From Brotaphodocola faecis (lineage in GTDB: Bacteria > Bacillota > Clostridia > Lachnospirales > Lachnospiraceae), in assembly GCF_040096075.1 (NCBI RefSeq), contig NZ_JBBMFJ010000013.1, positions 1-64,000 of the forward strand: a stretch of 64,000 nucleotides of DNA. The letters run 5' to 3'. Positions 36,001-44,209 of the stretch are shown in pieces. The notes beneath the pieces were generated by a model, which saw nothing but the letters and a program-made list of their open reading frames with translations, did not search any database and had not been told where the DNA came from. The position numbers and the translations under genes were made by a program. The first letter of the stretch is position 1; each line of letters begins with the position of its first letter.

Positions 36001-36415
36001 TCCTCCTCTTGCCGGAGCTTAACATTTTTCTGTCATCCGTTTCTCTGTTTCATGCAATTTTTTAACGCAGGATGTAAAAAAAATAGCTCCCATGCAATTT
36101 TTCTTTGTTCATTGTTATATCCTAATGATAAAAGTTTCTGAGGAATCTGTCCAATATTTATAAATGATTGCTGCAATTATTTTTCCTAATAGCAGTTCGT
36201 GCAAAATCTTATTGGGCTCGCAATTGAGATTGTATCTCATTTAGTACGGTAAGTAAAATTAATTATATTTTGAATATTCTTACTTATATTAAGTCGTCCT
36301 CCTGTTTTTATTAAGGCAAGAGACCTCCTGTTCACGATCGTTTTGGCTCTGCAGTCAGAGACTCACCGAACTTATTATATATAATAAAAGTCGGTTTTTC
36401 AATACTTTTCACCGC
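36001..36415. other. Long non-coding leader and promoter of the gudX-tct operon
   Basis: No gene is seen. The predicted transcript start near 36,222 leaves a leader of about 228 nt, which contains two direct repeats CATGCAATTTTT (36,051 and 36,091, 40 bp apart on the + strand). The same CATGCAA core occurs within the gudD promoter at 45,630. No known riboswitch was recognised. Confidence 0.5.
36229..36263 (-). promoter_or_regulatory. gudX-tct promoter with shared -35 motif
   Basis: On the minus strand: -35 TTTACT (36,252-36,257) inside TTAATTTTACTTA, 17-nt spacer, -10 TACAAT (36,229-36,234). The same 13-mer and spacing recur at gudD and gntP. Confidence 0.65.
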
Positions 36416-36442
36416 AAAAAGCCTCGATTTCTCGAGGCTTTT
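36416..36442. terminator. Terminator after the LarA-like gene
   Basis: AAAAGCCTCG pairs with CGAGGCTTTT around ATTTCT. A U-tract follows on the minus strand. Confidence 0.8.
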
Positions 36443-36479
36443 GGGCATTTTTCACATTTTCTTTATTATTGAAATCCGA

Positions 36480-37784
36480 TCAGATCTGAGTCAGCAGCGC
36501 TCCCTGCTCATCAAATTCCAGTTCCTGTGGCTCATCCAGTGCAGTAACCCCCGGATATCTTCCGTTTTTTACATCCTCATAGTACGCCTCCGAAAGCATG
36601 ATCTCGCCGATATGAAGCGTATTCTTGATCCGGACGATCCGTGCATGCTCCCGGTCAATCTGGTTTGCGGTGCGGATGCATGCCTGGATGGCTTCTTTAT
36701 CGTCATAAACAACCGGAGGCATCATACCGGAGCGCAAAACCGTGCTGGTAAAGCAATTCGTATAGATCACATCCAGATCGAGTTTATCAAAAATCCTCTT
36801 TGTAATCACATCTGCCAGTCCCATTCCATTTGCATTTCCGTGAGAACTGTCCCGCAGGTCCAGAAAGCAGGTCCGTTTCACCTTCAGACCGCCTTTTCCG
36901 AATTCCGTAGACCAGGTACCGGAAATGTTCGGGTCCACGCCGGTTCCGCTGAAATTCTTTCCGATTTCATTAACAACCAGTACATCCGCCTCTTTTACCA
37001 GGAGGCTTGGCATATTGGAAAATGCGATTTTCAGAAGCTCAGGCTCCCGCTCAAAGATTTTTTCCGTTGGAATTGCCTCAATCAGCGCAGTCTCGTCGTA
37101 GGCATTCTCGACACAGGGAATTGCGAACAAAATATTGGAATTTTCCACTACTACCTTCGCATTTGCCGGAAGATTCCGCGCCATATTTCCGAGCCCGTCA
37201 CTGTGGACGCTTTCTGCGCCCTTCTGCTTGCCAAGTCCGACTACCATCATCTTGCAGACACCACTCTCATAAGGTCCACGGAAAGCATTGTGAGGCTTGA
37301 TCCGGCAGGAAACAATGATTCCGTCGGCCTCATGCGCATTTTTATCCTGATAAACCGGTTTCCCATACTCAGAATATCCCAGAAGCACCGTTTCCATGGA
37401 AGATCTGATCGGGCATCCCATGGCCTCTTCTGTAATTCCGTAACCGGCAAGAAGCTCTTTCTGGCTCTCTGCCTTTGCTCCGCCATGGCTTCCCATAGCC
37501 GGAACGATAAACGGATATGCACCCTTTTCTTTCACACAATCAACGATCGCACGGGTAATCACATTTACATTGGCAATGCCCCGGCTTCCGGCCGTGATCG
37601 CGATATTCATTCCCGGCTGGATCCTGGAGCTGATTTCCGGTCTGGAAAGCTGTTCCCTCACAACTCCGGGAATCTGCTCCGGCTCAATCCGGTCTTTCTT
37701 AAAGCTCTGCTCCGCCCGGAACATTTTGGGGATTGAAATATCCTTCAACAGATTTGAGAGACTTCCGCCTTTTACTGGTCCCAT
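36480..37784 (-). CDS. LarA-type (nickel-pincer) hydroxyacid racemase/epimerase homologue
   Basis: A 434-residue protein with the lactate-racemase N-terminal domain (formerly DUF2088). LarA uses a nickel-pincer nucleotide covalently attached to Lys184 with His108, His174 and His200. The equivalents here are GSH (His100), KPH (His165), CKMM (Lys178) and ESVH (His194); the Lys-His spacing of 16 equals that of LarA. The C-terminal half looks unlike classical LarA. Family members isomerise various 2-hydroxyacids, so with the neighbouring aldarate genes a sugar-acid epimerase is a fair guess. The cofactor-making larB, larC and larE are not in the window. Single gene, divergent from a LysR gene. 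Confidence 0.75.
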   Translation of the reverse strand: MGPVKGGSLSNLLKDISIPKMFRAEQSFKKDRIEPEQIPGVVREQLSRPEISSRIQPGMNIAITAGSRGIANVNVITRAIVDCVKEKGAYPFIVPAMGSHGGAKAESQKELLAGYGITEEAMGCPIRSSMETVLLGYSEYGKPVYQDKNAHEADGIIVSCRIKPHNAFRGPYESGVCKMMVVGLGKQKGAESVHSDGLGNMARNLPANAKVVVENSNILFAIPCVENAYDETALIEAIPTEKIFEREPELLKIAFSNMPSLLVKEADVLVVNEIGKNFSGTGVDPNISGTWSTEFGKGGLKVKRTCFLDLRDSSHGNANGMGLADVITKRIFDKLDLDVIYTNCFTSTVLRSGMMPPVVYDDKEAIQACIRTANQIDREHARIVRIKNTLHIGEIMLSEAYYEDVKNGRYPGVTALDEPQELEFDEQGALLTQI

Positions 37785-37838
37785 ATGATATTACCTCCTG
37801 TATTCATCATGATTTCTGATATCTGATTCTCTCTATTT

Positions 37839-37873
37839 ACTATATCAGCGTCCATTTTAAAAGTAAATTTAAA
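37839..37873 (-). promoter_or_regulatory. LarA-like gene promoter with shared -35 motif
   Basis: On the minus strand: -35 TTTACT (37,862-37,867) in TTTAAATTTACTT, 17-nt spacer, -10 TATAGT (37,839-37,844). A one-base variant of the gudX/gudD/gntP box. Confidence 0.6.
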
Positions 37874-37888
37874 CTTTTTTGCCTTTCC

Positions 37889-37903
37889 TTTAGTTTTTCT
37901 AAA
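37889..37903. promoter_or_regulatory. Palindrome TTTAG-N5-CTAAA in the LysR/larA intergenic region
   Basis: TTTAG-TTTTT-CTAAA lies just upstream of a TATACT -10 candidate (37,907-37,912) for the LysR gene and about 105 bp from the divergent larA-like start. It resembles the palindrome at 43,111. Candidate LysR operator. Confidence 0.55.
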
Positions 37904-37958
37904 TGTTATACTAAAAACATCACGAAATCCGTATCAGCCCGGATCAGAGGAGCTCCGT

Positions 37959-38888
37959 ATGAATTTAAAAGAAATCGAATATATCGTTACCCTTGCAGAA
38001 GAAGGGAAGCTGGCTCGCGCCGCGCAAAGACTTTTTATCACCCCATCCGCACTGACCCAGCAGGTCAGCAATCTGGAGCATGAGATCGGTCTTCCGCTTT
38101 TTGAGCGTTCCCGAAGCGGCTGGTCTCCCACCAAAGCCGGTCAGATCTACTTAAGCTCTGCCCGCCAGATCCTGCAGATCCGCCAGGAAACCGACCGCAG
38201 GCTTCAGGATCTGTCCGACTCCCAGAAAGGAAATTTAAGTATTGGTGTTACTTCCGAACATGGAACCACAACCTTCACCCATATTTATCCGGCCTTTCAC
38301 AAACAGTTTCCGGAAGTGACCATCAATATCTACGAGGCCAATGTACGCGCCCAGCAGCAGATGATCCGTACCGGCAAGCTGGATCTCGGGATCCTGACAC
38401 TTTCAGAAGAACAGCAGACGGAGGATCTTTATATTCCTCTGGCACAGGAAGAAATCCTTCTTGCCATTCCCAGTCTGCATCCAGCCTGTAACAAGGCTGT
38501 CCCAACTGTGAAAAGTCCCTATCCGGAGCTGGATCCCAATCTGGTCCGCTATGAACCTTTTGCCATGATGTATAAAGAATCTACCATGTATGAAGTGATC
38601 TGCCAGGCATTCCGGATATACGGCTTTTATCCGGAAACCCTGTTTTTCGCACAGCGTTCTGCCACAACACTGGAAATGGTGTCTGCCGGGATCTGCTGCA
38701 GCGTTGTTCCAAGCTACTTTGCTGCCAGCAGCCATCCGCATGTTTTTGAGCATGTCTCCTACTTTTCCTTTCCCTCACATCCGGTCTGGAACATCTGTGC
38801 CAGCCGGAAAAAGGGAAGCTACCTCTCAGCTGCAGCAGACTGTTTCATCCGGCTGTCCCAGGAATACTGGGGAGAGCTTATCCTGTGA
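37959..38888 (+). CDS. LysR-family regulator (D)
   Basis: A 309-residue LysR-type regulator (MNLKEIEYIVTLAEEGKLARAAQRLFITPSALTQQVSNLEHEIGLPLFERS), with a ribosome site GGAG ahead of the ATG. The effector domain shows the usual two-lobe periplasmic-binding pattern. It is divergent from the LarA-like gene, and a TTTAG-N5-CTAAA palindrome lies between them, so it is the probable regulator of that gene and of itself. It is followed after 80 nt by another LysR gene with its own promoter. Confidence 0.9.
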   Translation: MNLKEIEYIVTLAEEGKLARAAQRLFITPSALTQQVSNLEHEIGLPLFERSRSGWSPTKAGQIYLSSARQILQIRQETDRRLQDLSDSQKGNLSIGVTSEHGTTTFTHIYPAFHKQFPEVTINIYEANVRAQQQMIRTGKLDLGILTLSEEQQTEDLYIPLAQEEILLAIPSLHPACNKAVPTVKSPYPELDPNLVRYEPFAMMYKESTMYEVICQAFRIYGFYPETLFFAQRSATTLEMVSAGICCSVVPSYFAASSHPHVFEHVSYFSFPSHPVWNICASRKKGSYLSAAADCFIRLSQEYWGELIL

Positions 38889-38893
38889 AAGCT

Positions 38894-38922
38894 TTTACTT
38901 TCTTTCTCATTTAGAGTATAAT
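38894..38922 (+). promoter_or_regulatory. Promoter of LysR gene E
   Basis: -35 TTTACT (38,894-38,899), 17-nt spacer, -10 TATAAT (38,917-38,922). It shares the TTTACT hexamer but not the TTAA extension of the catabolic promoters. Confidence 0.6.
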
Positions 38923-38968
38923 AAGAAGCAGCTCATGAATTGTAATACGCACAAATGGAGGTTTTCTT

Positions 38969-39910
38969 TTGGATGTCAAATACTTAAACTATATTCTGGC
39001 CATTGCCAACCGGCACAATATGACGAAAGCGGCAGAAGACTTGTTTGTCTCTCAGTCCTCCCTGAGCCAGTATCTTTCCAGGCTGGAGCAGGAACTCGGC
39101 ACACCTCTTTTTATCCGGTCCAAAGGTGAGTTGAGCCTGACGCCTGCCGGTGTGCTGTATGTAGAAGCTGCCCAGAAGGTCGTTAAGATCCAGAAGGATC
39201 TGTATCAGAACATTGCGGCACTGAGCCAGAAAGGCCGTATCCGTGTCGGAGTCACTTCCAACTGGGGACTTCGCATGCTGACTGAGATCATCCCGTTATT
39301 CCGGGAACAGTATCCGGGAATCATCATTGAAATTACAGAAACCAGTCTGCCGGCCTTCAAAAAGGCACTGACTGAAGGCACTCTGGATGTTGGCCTGGCC
39401 TCTGACGTAAGCACTGTTCCCTACGGCAGCCTTGTGCAGGTACTTCGCGAGGAAGAAGTATTCCTTGCCATATCCATGTTTCACCCGTATGCGCTGACGC
39501 ATCCGTCCGGAACTCCGATCACCGCTGAGGAAGTAAAAGCAAACTTTACAGGAGACAACCTTTTATTATCCAAAAAGGGGGCCTCCCTGCGCATGATCGG
39601 CGACCAGTTTTTCGATGCCTGCGGATTTGAGCCTGTTGCTGTGTGTGAGACCAACAACATTTCCGCCACACGCAGTATGGTCGCCCAGAATGCCGGTGTC
39701 GCATTTATATCCGAGTCCTGCTCTGTCAACCGCAACCACATTGCCTACTACCCTCTCTCCCCAGCCATGAAGCGCTTAAATCTGGTGGTACGCCAGAAGG
39801 ACTGGGTGTTAAACGAGCCGGAACAGGCCTTTATGGATCAAATCTTAAATTATTTCAAACAGAACACCGAACACCCTTATCTGGCGGAGAAATATTCTAT
39901 TTCTTTCTGA
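38969..39910 (+). CDS. LysR-family regulator (E)
   Basis: A 313-residue LysR-type regulator starting at TTG (MDVKYLNYILAIANRHNMTKAAEDLFVSQSSLSQYLSRLEQELGTPLF), with GGAGG 7 nt upstream; no ATG would preserve the helix-turn-helix start. It is convergent with the flavoprotein/DUF1667 operon, and a perfect hairpin separates them. Its target is not obvious: the larA-like promoter, the oxidoreductase operon or a distant gene are all possible. The sequence differs clearly from regulator D just upstream. Confidence 0.9.
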   Translation: MDVKYLNYILAIANRHNMTKAAEDLFVSQSSLSQYLSRLEQELGTPLFIRSKGELSLTPAGVLYVEAAQKVVKIQKDLYQNIAALSQKGRIRVGVTSNWGLRMLTEIIPLFREQYPGIIIEITETSLPAFKKALTEGTLDVGLASDVSTVPYGSLVQVLREEEVFLAISMFHPYALTHPSGTPITAEEVKANFTGDNLLLSKKGASLRMIGDQFFDACGFEPVAVCETNNISATRSMVAQNAGVAFISESCSVNRNHIAYYPLSPAMKRLNLVVRQKDWVLNEPEQAFMDQILNYFKQNTEHPYLAEKYSISF

Positions 39911-39913
39911 CAG

Positions 39914-39943
39914 CGAAAGGAGCCGCTTTCGCGGCTCCTTTCG
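39914..39943. terminator. Bidirectional hairpin between LysR E and DUF1667
   Basis: CGAAAGGAGCCGC-TTTC-GCGGCTCCTTTCG, perfect 13-bp stem; moderate U-richness on both sides. Confidence 0.65.
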
Positions 39944-39961
39944 ACAAAGCTTTCTCTTCTG

Positions 39962-40321
39962 TTATTCTGCTTCCACCGTTCTGGTCACAATGACATTGCT
40001 TCCCAGTCCCAGCACATTTTCAATCACGACCTCACCCTCATGAACCGGCGCGGTGCGTTTCACTTTTCGGATCTCATTCATAACGTCAAAGATCTTAGCC
40101 TTCGGGATCGGCGCACTCAGGCGGACGCTGGCCAGCGGCATCTCACCGCCCTCCACCAGAATGGAGGTTGCGATGTTCCGCATCGGGTTTACCAGCTCCT
40201 GCTCTACATATTCATGGCCGCGTTTGCACTTGTTTCCGGTGATGGAATACGGCGCTTCGCTGCCCTCCGCGGTAATCTCACAGCCCTGCGGGCACATAAT
40301 ACAGGTAAAGGTTCTTAACAT
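39962..40321 (-). CDS. DUF1667 iron-sulphur-like small protein
   Basis: A 119-residue protein of the DUF1667 family. Cysteines cluster near the N-terminus (CIMCPQGC and GNKCKRG), suggesting an Fe-S or metal site, followed by a segment with VNPMRNIATSILVEGGEMPLASVRLSAPIPK. In many Firmicutes this family accompanies a GlpA-like flavoprotein and a second FAD enzyme, as here: its start overlaps the preceding gene by 7 nt. It may be an electron-transfer subunit of the complex. Terminal gene of the operon. Confidence 0.85.
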   Translation of the reverse strand: MLRTFTCIMCPQGCEITAEGSEAPYSITGNKCKRGHEYVEQELVNPMRNIATSILVEGGEMPLASVRLSAPIPKAKIFDVMNEIRKVKRTAPVHEGEVVIENVLGLGSNVIVTRTVEAE

Positions 40322-41550
40322 ACCACTCTCACCTCCAGGTTATCCTTCTCATTCAGTTCTTCCGGCTTTAAGGCGATCTGGATCATCTCTGCCGGGAGAG
40401 CCTTCGGAAACTTCTTCTGTTTTACCAGGTGGTCACCCTGCCACAGCTCTACGGTACAGTTTCTCACCGGTTTTCTCATACGGAAGGACACCGTTACATT
40501 TCCGGTACCGCTGAAGCGGGCTGGGGTCAGCTGTCCTACCATACCGTCTCCTGTGATGGCAAGGCCGCAATCCGGAAGCGCTCCGTCTTTGATGTAGCGG
40601 GCTGCTCCGTCTGCCAGCTCCTCTGCCTCCATGGAAACAAAGTCTACCAGGTCATGTACGTGAAGCACGTTTCCTGCCGCGAATACGCCGGGAACGGTGG
40701 TCTGGAAGTTTTCATCTACAGACGCGCCCTTGGTTCCATCATCCTGCTTCGCGCCTGCCATCCAGGTCAGCTCATTTTCCGGAATCAGGCCCACGGAAAG
40801 GATCAGGGTGTCACACGGATATTCCTTCTCGGTTCCCGGGATCGGCTGCAGCCTGTCATCCACCTCAGAGATGACTACACTCTCGAGACGGTCCACGCCG
40901 CGAATCTCCGTTACGGAATGGCTTAAATGCAGCGGAATCTGATAATCATTCAAGCACTGTTCAATGTTTCGCGGCAGTCCGCTGGCATATGGCTGAATCT
41001 CAAACACACCCAGCACCTTCGCCCCCTCCAGGGTCATACGTCTTGCCATGATCATGCCGATATCACCGGATCCAAGGATCACGACATTCTTTCCCGGCAT
41101 GCGGTTCTTTAAATTAATATAAGCCTGAGCCACACCGGCAGTGTACACACCGGCCGGACGGGTTCCCGGAGTGCTGATGGCTCCGCGGGTACGCTCCCGG
41201 CAGCCCATAGCCAGAATCACAGCCTTTGCCTGGATCTCCAGCAGTCCCTCCGGAGATGCCGCAAACACCTGCTTGTCCGGTGTCAGCTCCAGCACGGTGG
41301 TATCTGTCATATACGGAATACCCAGTTCCTTCACCTGCTCTGCAAAACGTGAAGCATACTCCGGTCCGCTTAAGGTCTCACCAAAACGGGTCAGGCCAAA
41401 ACCATCATGAATGCACTGGCGCAGGATTCCGCCCAGTCCCTTTTCTCTCTCCAGGATCAGAATATCATGAATACCCTTTTTCCAGAGCTCCAGCGCAGCC
41501 GCCAGTCCGGCCGGGCCGCCGCCAATAATTACAACATCTACATTTTTCAT
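40315..41550 (-). CDS. NAD(P)/FAD-dependent oxidoreductase (GlpB-like partner)
   Basis: A 411-residue pyridine-nucleotide-disulphide-type flavoprotein without a redox CxxC. The N-terminal FAD site is VVIIGGGPAGLAAALELWKKG and the NAD(P) site is VVILGSGDIGMIMARRMTLEG. The GVFAAGNVLHVHDLVDFVSMEAEELADGAARYI motif binds FAD in the C-terminal part. The last 80 residues form a beta-rich domain. It overlaps the upstream GlpA-like gene by 4 nt (ATGA) and the downstream DUF1667 gene by 7 nt, so the three proteins are made together and probably form one dehydrogenase complex. Confidence 0.88.
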   Translation of the reverse strand: MKNVDVVIIGGGPAGLAAALELWKKGIHDILILEREKGLGGILRQCIHDGFGLTRFGETLSGPEYASRFAEQVKELGIPYMTDTTVLELTPDKQVFAASPEGLLEIQAKAVILAMGCRERTRGAISTPGTRPAGVYTAGVAQAYINLKNRMPGKNVVILGSGDIGMIMARRMTLEGAKVLGVFEIQPYASGLPRNIEQCLNDYQIPLHLSHSVTEIRGVDRLESVVISEVDDRLQPIPGTEKEYPCDTLILSVGLIPENELTWMAGAKQDDGTKGASVDENFQTTVPGVFAAGNVLHVHDLVDFVSMEAEELADGAARYIKDGALPDCGLAITGDGMVGQLTPARFSGTGNVTVSFRMRKPVRNCTVELWQGDHLVKQKKFPKALPAEMIQIALKPEELNEKDNLEVRVVC

Positions 41551-43010
41551 TTTACGTCCCTGACCTTTCCTGTGAAAATATAAGAATCCCGTTTGGAGTA
41601 CCGTACCTCTTCCGGCGCAAGGTGCTTCTCCTGCTCGATCATCTCGGTAATGCGGGTCTCGCAGTAGCCGCCCTGGCAGCGTCCCATGGTGGCGCGGGTA
41701 CGGTTCTTGATGCCGGTCACGGTGCAGACGCCCAGCGGATTGCGGATAGCATCCAGGATCTCGGCCTTAGTCACGGTCTCGCAGCGGCATACCACCTCAC
41801 CGTACAGCGGATTTTCTTTGATGGCCGCCATCTGCTCCTCATGGCTCATCTCATGGAAGCGTTTCTTTACCGGACGCACCGGATCAAAGGCTTCATTCTT
41901 CTGCGGATGCTCCTCTTTCACTAATAATGCCACAGCACGGCGTGCCAGCGGCAGGGCGCAGGTCACACCCGGAGACTCAATGCCGACCAGGTTTACGGTA
42001 TGCGGATGCGCACCATCGGACTCTAACAGGAAATCCAGGATTTCTCCGGTTTCCGGATTATAGCGTTTCCAGCGGATGCCTGCAAAGTTCCGGATAAAGT
42101 ACTCACGTTTCATCTGCTTAAACATCTTGCTGCCGTCACGGAACAGACCATCCATATGCTCCTTGGTTACAACATAATCCTCGCGGTCTTCTGTTACATA
42201 GGAATCCGGTCCTACCAGCACATTACCGTCCACAGTCGGGGTTGCATGGGTGGAGAAACCGCCCTTATCATTCGGAGCCGGGTAAACCGGGATGGAAAGG
42301 AACTTTCCTGCCTTTTTATCCAGCACATAGTACTCACCCTTAAAGCCCTTTACCGGGTAGTTCGGGTAGCCGAGCATCTCGGAAATCTCCGATGCATACA
42401 TACCGGCACAGTTGATGACCCATTTTGTCTCAAAGGTATCCTGCTCCGTCTTTACTACCCAGACATCCTTCGCCTCATCCCGGGTAATGCCGGTCACTCT
42501 CTGTCCAAAGTGGAACCTGACGCCATTCTGGCAGGCATTCTCTGCAAGACCGATGGTGTACTGCATCGGATCCAGAATGCCGGAGGATGGCACATACATG
42601 GCAAACTCACCGCCTGCATTCGGATCAATGCGGTTGATCTCATCTTTGTCGATCATGCGCATGCCCTTGACACCGTTCTGCTCGCCAATGGCCTTGTATT
42701 TTAAAATGTTTTCCCGGTCATGGTCGGTAAAACCAACTACCAGCTTTCCGGTACGCTTAAACGGAACGCCAAGCTCCTTTGCCACCTGGTCAAACTCCTG
42801 GTTTCCCTCTACGGCGCACTCTGCCTTTAAGCTTCCCGGTTTATAAGTAAATCCGGCGTGGAGCATGCCGGTATTGCGGCTGCTGTTTCCGCATGCCACA
42901 TCCAGCTCCTTCTCCAGCACCGCAGTCTTCAACTGGTAACGGGATAATTCCCGCGCCACGGCCGATCCGACAACGCCGGCGCCGATCACGATCACATCAT
43001 AGGACATCAT
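41547..43010 (-). CDS. GlpA-like FAD-dependent dehydrogenase with BFD-type [2Fe-2S] domain
   Basis: A 487-residue flavoprotein of the DAO/glycerol-3-phosphate dehydrogenase type. The FAD-binding VIVIGAGVVGSAVARELSRY is at the N-terminus, followed by GNSSRNTGMLHAGFTYKPGS typical of GlpA/LhgO enzymes. The C-terminus carries a bacterioferritin-associated-ferredoxin-like domain with CRCE...GRCQGGYC for a [2Fe-2S] centre. It is likely to oxidise a 2-hydroxyacid or glycerol-3-phosphate. Without glpK or a glycerol facilitator nearby, and surrounded by sugar-acid genes, a hydroxyacid is at least as likely. It is the first gene of the operon, divergent from LysR F. Confidence 0.87.
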   Translation of the reverse strand: MMSYDVIVIGAGVVGSAVARELSRYQLKTAVLEKELDVACGNSSRNTGMLHAGFTYKPGSLKAECAVEGNQEFDQVAKELGVPFKRTGKLVVGFTDHDRENILKYKAIGEQNGVKGMRMIDKDEINRIDPNAGGEFAMYVPSSGILDPMQYTIGLAENACQNGVRFHFGQRVTGITRDEAKDVWVVKTEQDTFETKWVINCAGMYASEISEMLGYPNYPVKGFKGEYYVLDKKAGKFLSIPVYPAPNDKGGFSTHATPTVDGNVLVGPDSYVTEDREDYVVTKEHMDGLFRDGSKMFKQMKREYFIRNFAGIRWKRYNPETGEILDFLLESDGAHPHTVNLVGIESPGVTCALPLARRAVALLVKEEHPQKNEAFDPVRPVKKRFHEMSHEEQMAAIKENPLYGEVVCRCETVTKAEILDAIRNPLGVCTVTGIKNRTRATMGRCQGGYCETRITEMIEQEKHLAPEEVRYSKRDSYIFTGKVRDVK

Positions 43011-43062
43011 TTTGACCCATCCTCCTCATTTCTCCTGTGAAACTTGTCTTATTGATAATCAC

Positions 43063-43091
43063 ATTGTATAATAGCTCTGGACGTCAGTCAA
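43063..43091 (-). promoter_or_regulatory. Promoter of the GlpA-like operon
   Basis: On the minus strand: -35 TTGACT (43,086-43,091) preceded by TATAAA, 17-nt spacer, -10 TACAAT (43,063-43,068). The TAAATTTGACT context is related to the shared TTAAwTTTACT box. Confidence 0.6.
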
Positions 43092-43110
43092 ATTTATATA
43101 AATAATATTT

Positions 43111-43129
43111 ATGTTAGTTTTTCTAACAT
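43111..43129. promoter_or_regulatory. Perfect palindrome ATGTTAG-N5-CTAACAT
   Basis: 7-bp perfect arms around TTTTT in the intergenic region between the GlpA-like operon and LysR F. It lies just upstream of the operon's -35, the place a LysR activator binds. Confidence 0.65.
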
Positions 43130-43187
43130 TCATTTCAAAGCACGATTCCGGTATTACATATTATTTTTATGTCAGGAGGATTTTCGG

Positions 43188-44090
43188 TTGGATACCAGAC
43201 AAATGGAATATATCATACAGATCAGTGAAGAACGCAGCATTACCAAAGCTGCAGAGAAACTTTTTATCACCCAGTCTGCCTTAAACCAACAGCTGCAGAA
43301 GCTGGAAAAGGAGCTGGGGCTCCCGCTCTTTGTGCGGACCCGCTCCGACTGGCATCTGACTCCGGCGGGCGAAATTTATGTAAATACAGCAAGACAGATC
43401 CTGAATCTGAAAAAGGATGCCTACAGCCAGATCCAGGATTTAAAAGAAAGCGGGAACCGGCGTATCAGCCTGGGACTCATTCCGGAGCGCGGCGTCAATA
43501 TGTTCACTGCCATCTACCCGGAATTTCATAAAAAATTTCCGGATATCCGGATCGAGCCGGTGGAGTGCAACGTCCGGACCATGCAGAATCTCATCACGCG
43601 CAATGAGCTGGATCTTGGGCTTATCACACTGGTGGAATCCCAGAAGGACGACAACACCTATCTTTCCATGGCAGAGGAAGAAATTTTTCTTGCTGTTCCC
43701 GCCTCCCATCCGCTGGCTTATCTTGGAAGTACACAGGCCGAGGATGCGCCCGAGATCAGCCTGTCCCGTTTTCTGGAGGATCCGTTTATCCTGATCACCC
43801 GCCGGTCCACCATGTTCCAGCTGGAGGAGGCTCTCTTTCGCGAAGCGGGATTCCAGCCCCAGGTCCTCTTTTCCACCAGCAGCAATGTCAGTAAGTACCG
43901 CATGGTCCTGGCTGAGGTAGGCTGTGCCCTGCTGCCGCGGATTTTTGCAAAGACAGCTCCGGGGGTTGTCTATTTCCGGCTGGAAGGACAGCCTCGCTGG
44001 GAAGTGACCATGTGCTGCCGGAAAGGAGCCTATCTGAGTCATGCAGAGCAGTATTTTCTGGAGCTGTGCCGGGAGTATTGGAGAAAATGA
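43188..44090 (+). CDS. LysR-family regulator (F)
   Basis: A 300-residue LysR-type regulator with a TTG start (MDTRQMEYIIQISEERSITKAAEKLFITQSALNQQLQKLEKELGLPLF), with AGGAGG about 8 nt upstream. Same subfamily as regulators A and G. It is divergent from the GlpA-like operon, with the palindrome at 43,111 between them, so that operon is the probable target. It is convergent with gudD. Confidence 0.92.
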   Translation: MDTRQMEYIIQISEERSITKAAEKLFITQSALNQQLQKLEKELGLPLFVRTRSDWHLTPAGEIYVNTARQILNLKKDAYSQIQDLKESGNRRISLGLIPERGVNMFTAIYPEFHKKFPDIRIEPVECNVRTMQNLITRNELDLGLITLVESQKDDNTYLSMAEEEIFLAVPASHPLAYLGSTQAEDAPEISLSRFLEDPFILITRRSTMFQLEEALFREAGFQPQVLFSTSSNVSKYRMVLAEVGCALLPRIFAKTAPGVVYFRLEGQPRWEVTMCCRKGAYLSHAEQYFLELCREYWRK

Positions 44091-44151
44091 CACGCTCCCG
44101 CCGCTTGGCTGACATATCATTTCTGATACTTTTATATATACAACTGCAAAA

Positions 44152-44185
44152 AAGCCATCTTCCAACAATCGTCGGAAGATGGCTT
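44152..44185. terminator. Bidirectional terminator between LysR F and gudD
   Basis: AAGCCATCTTCC pairs with GGAAGATGGCTT. U-runs follow on both strands (TTTTTTG on minus, CTTTATTTATT on plus). Confidence 0.85.
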
Positions 44186-44209
44186 CTTTATTTATTATGA
44201 AATATTCAA

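Noticed and set aside
36001..36415. Riboswitch in the gudX leader
   Set aside because: The leader is long, but no stable multi-stem fold or known aptamer motif was recognised; only short direct repeats.
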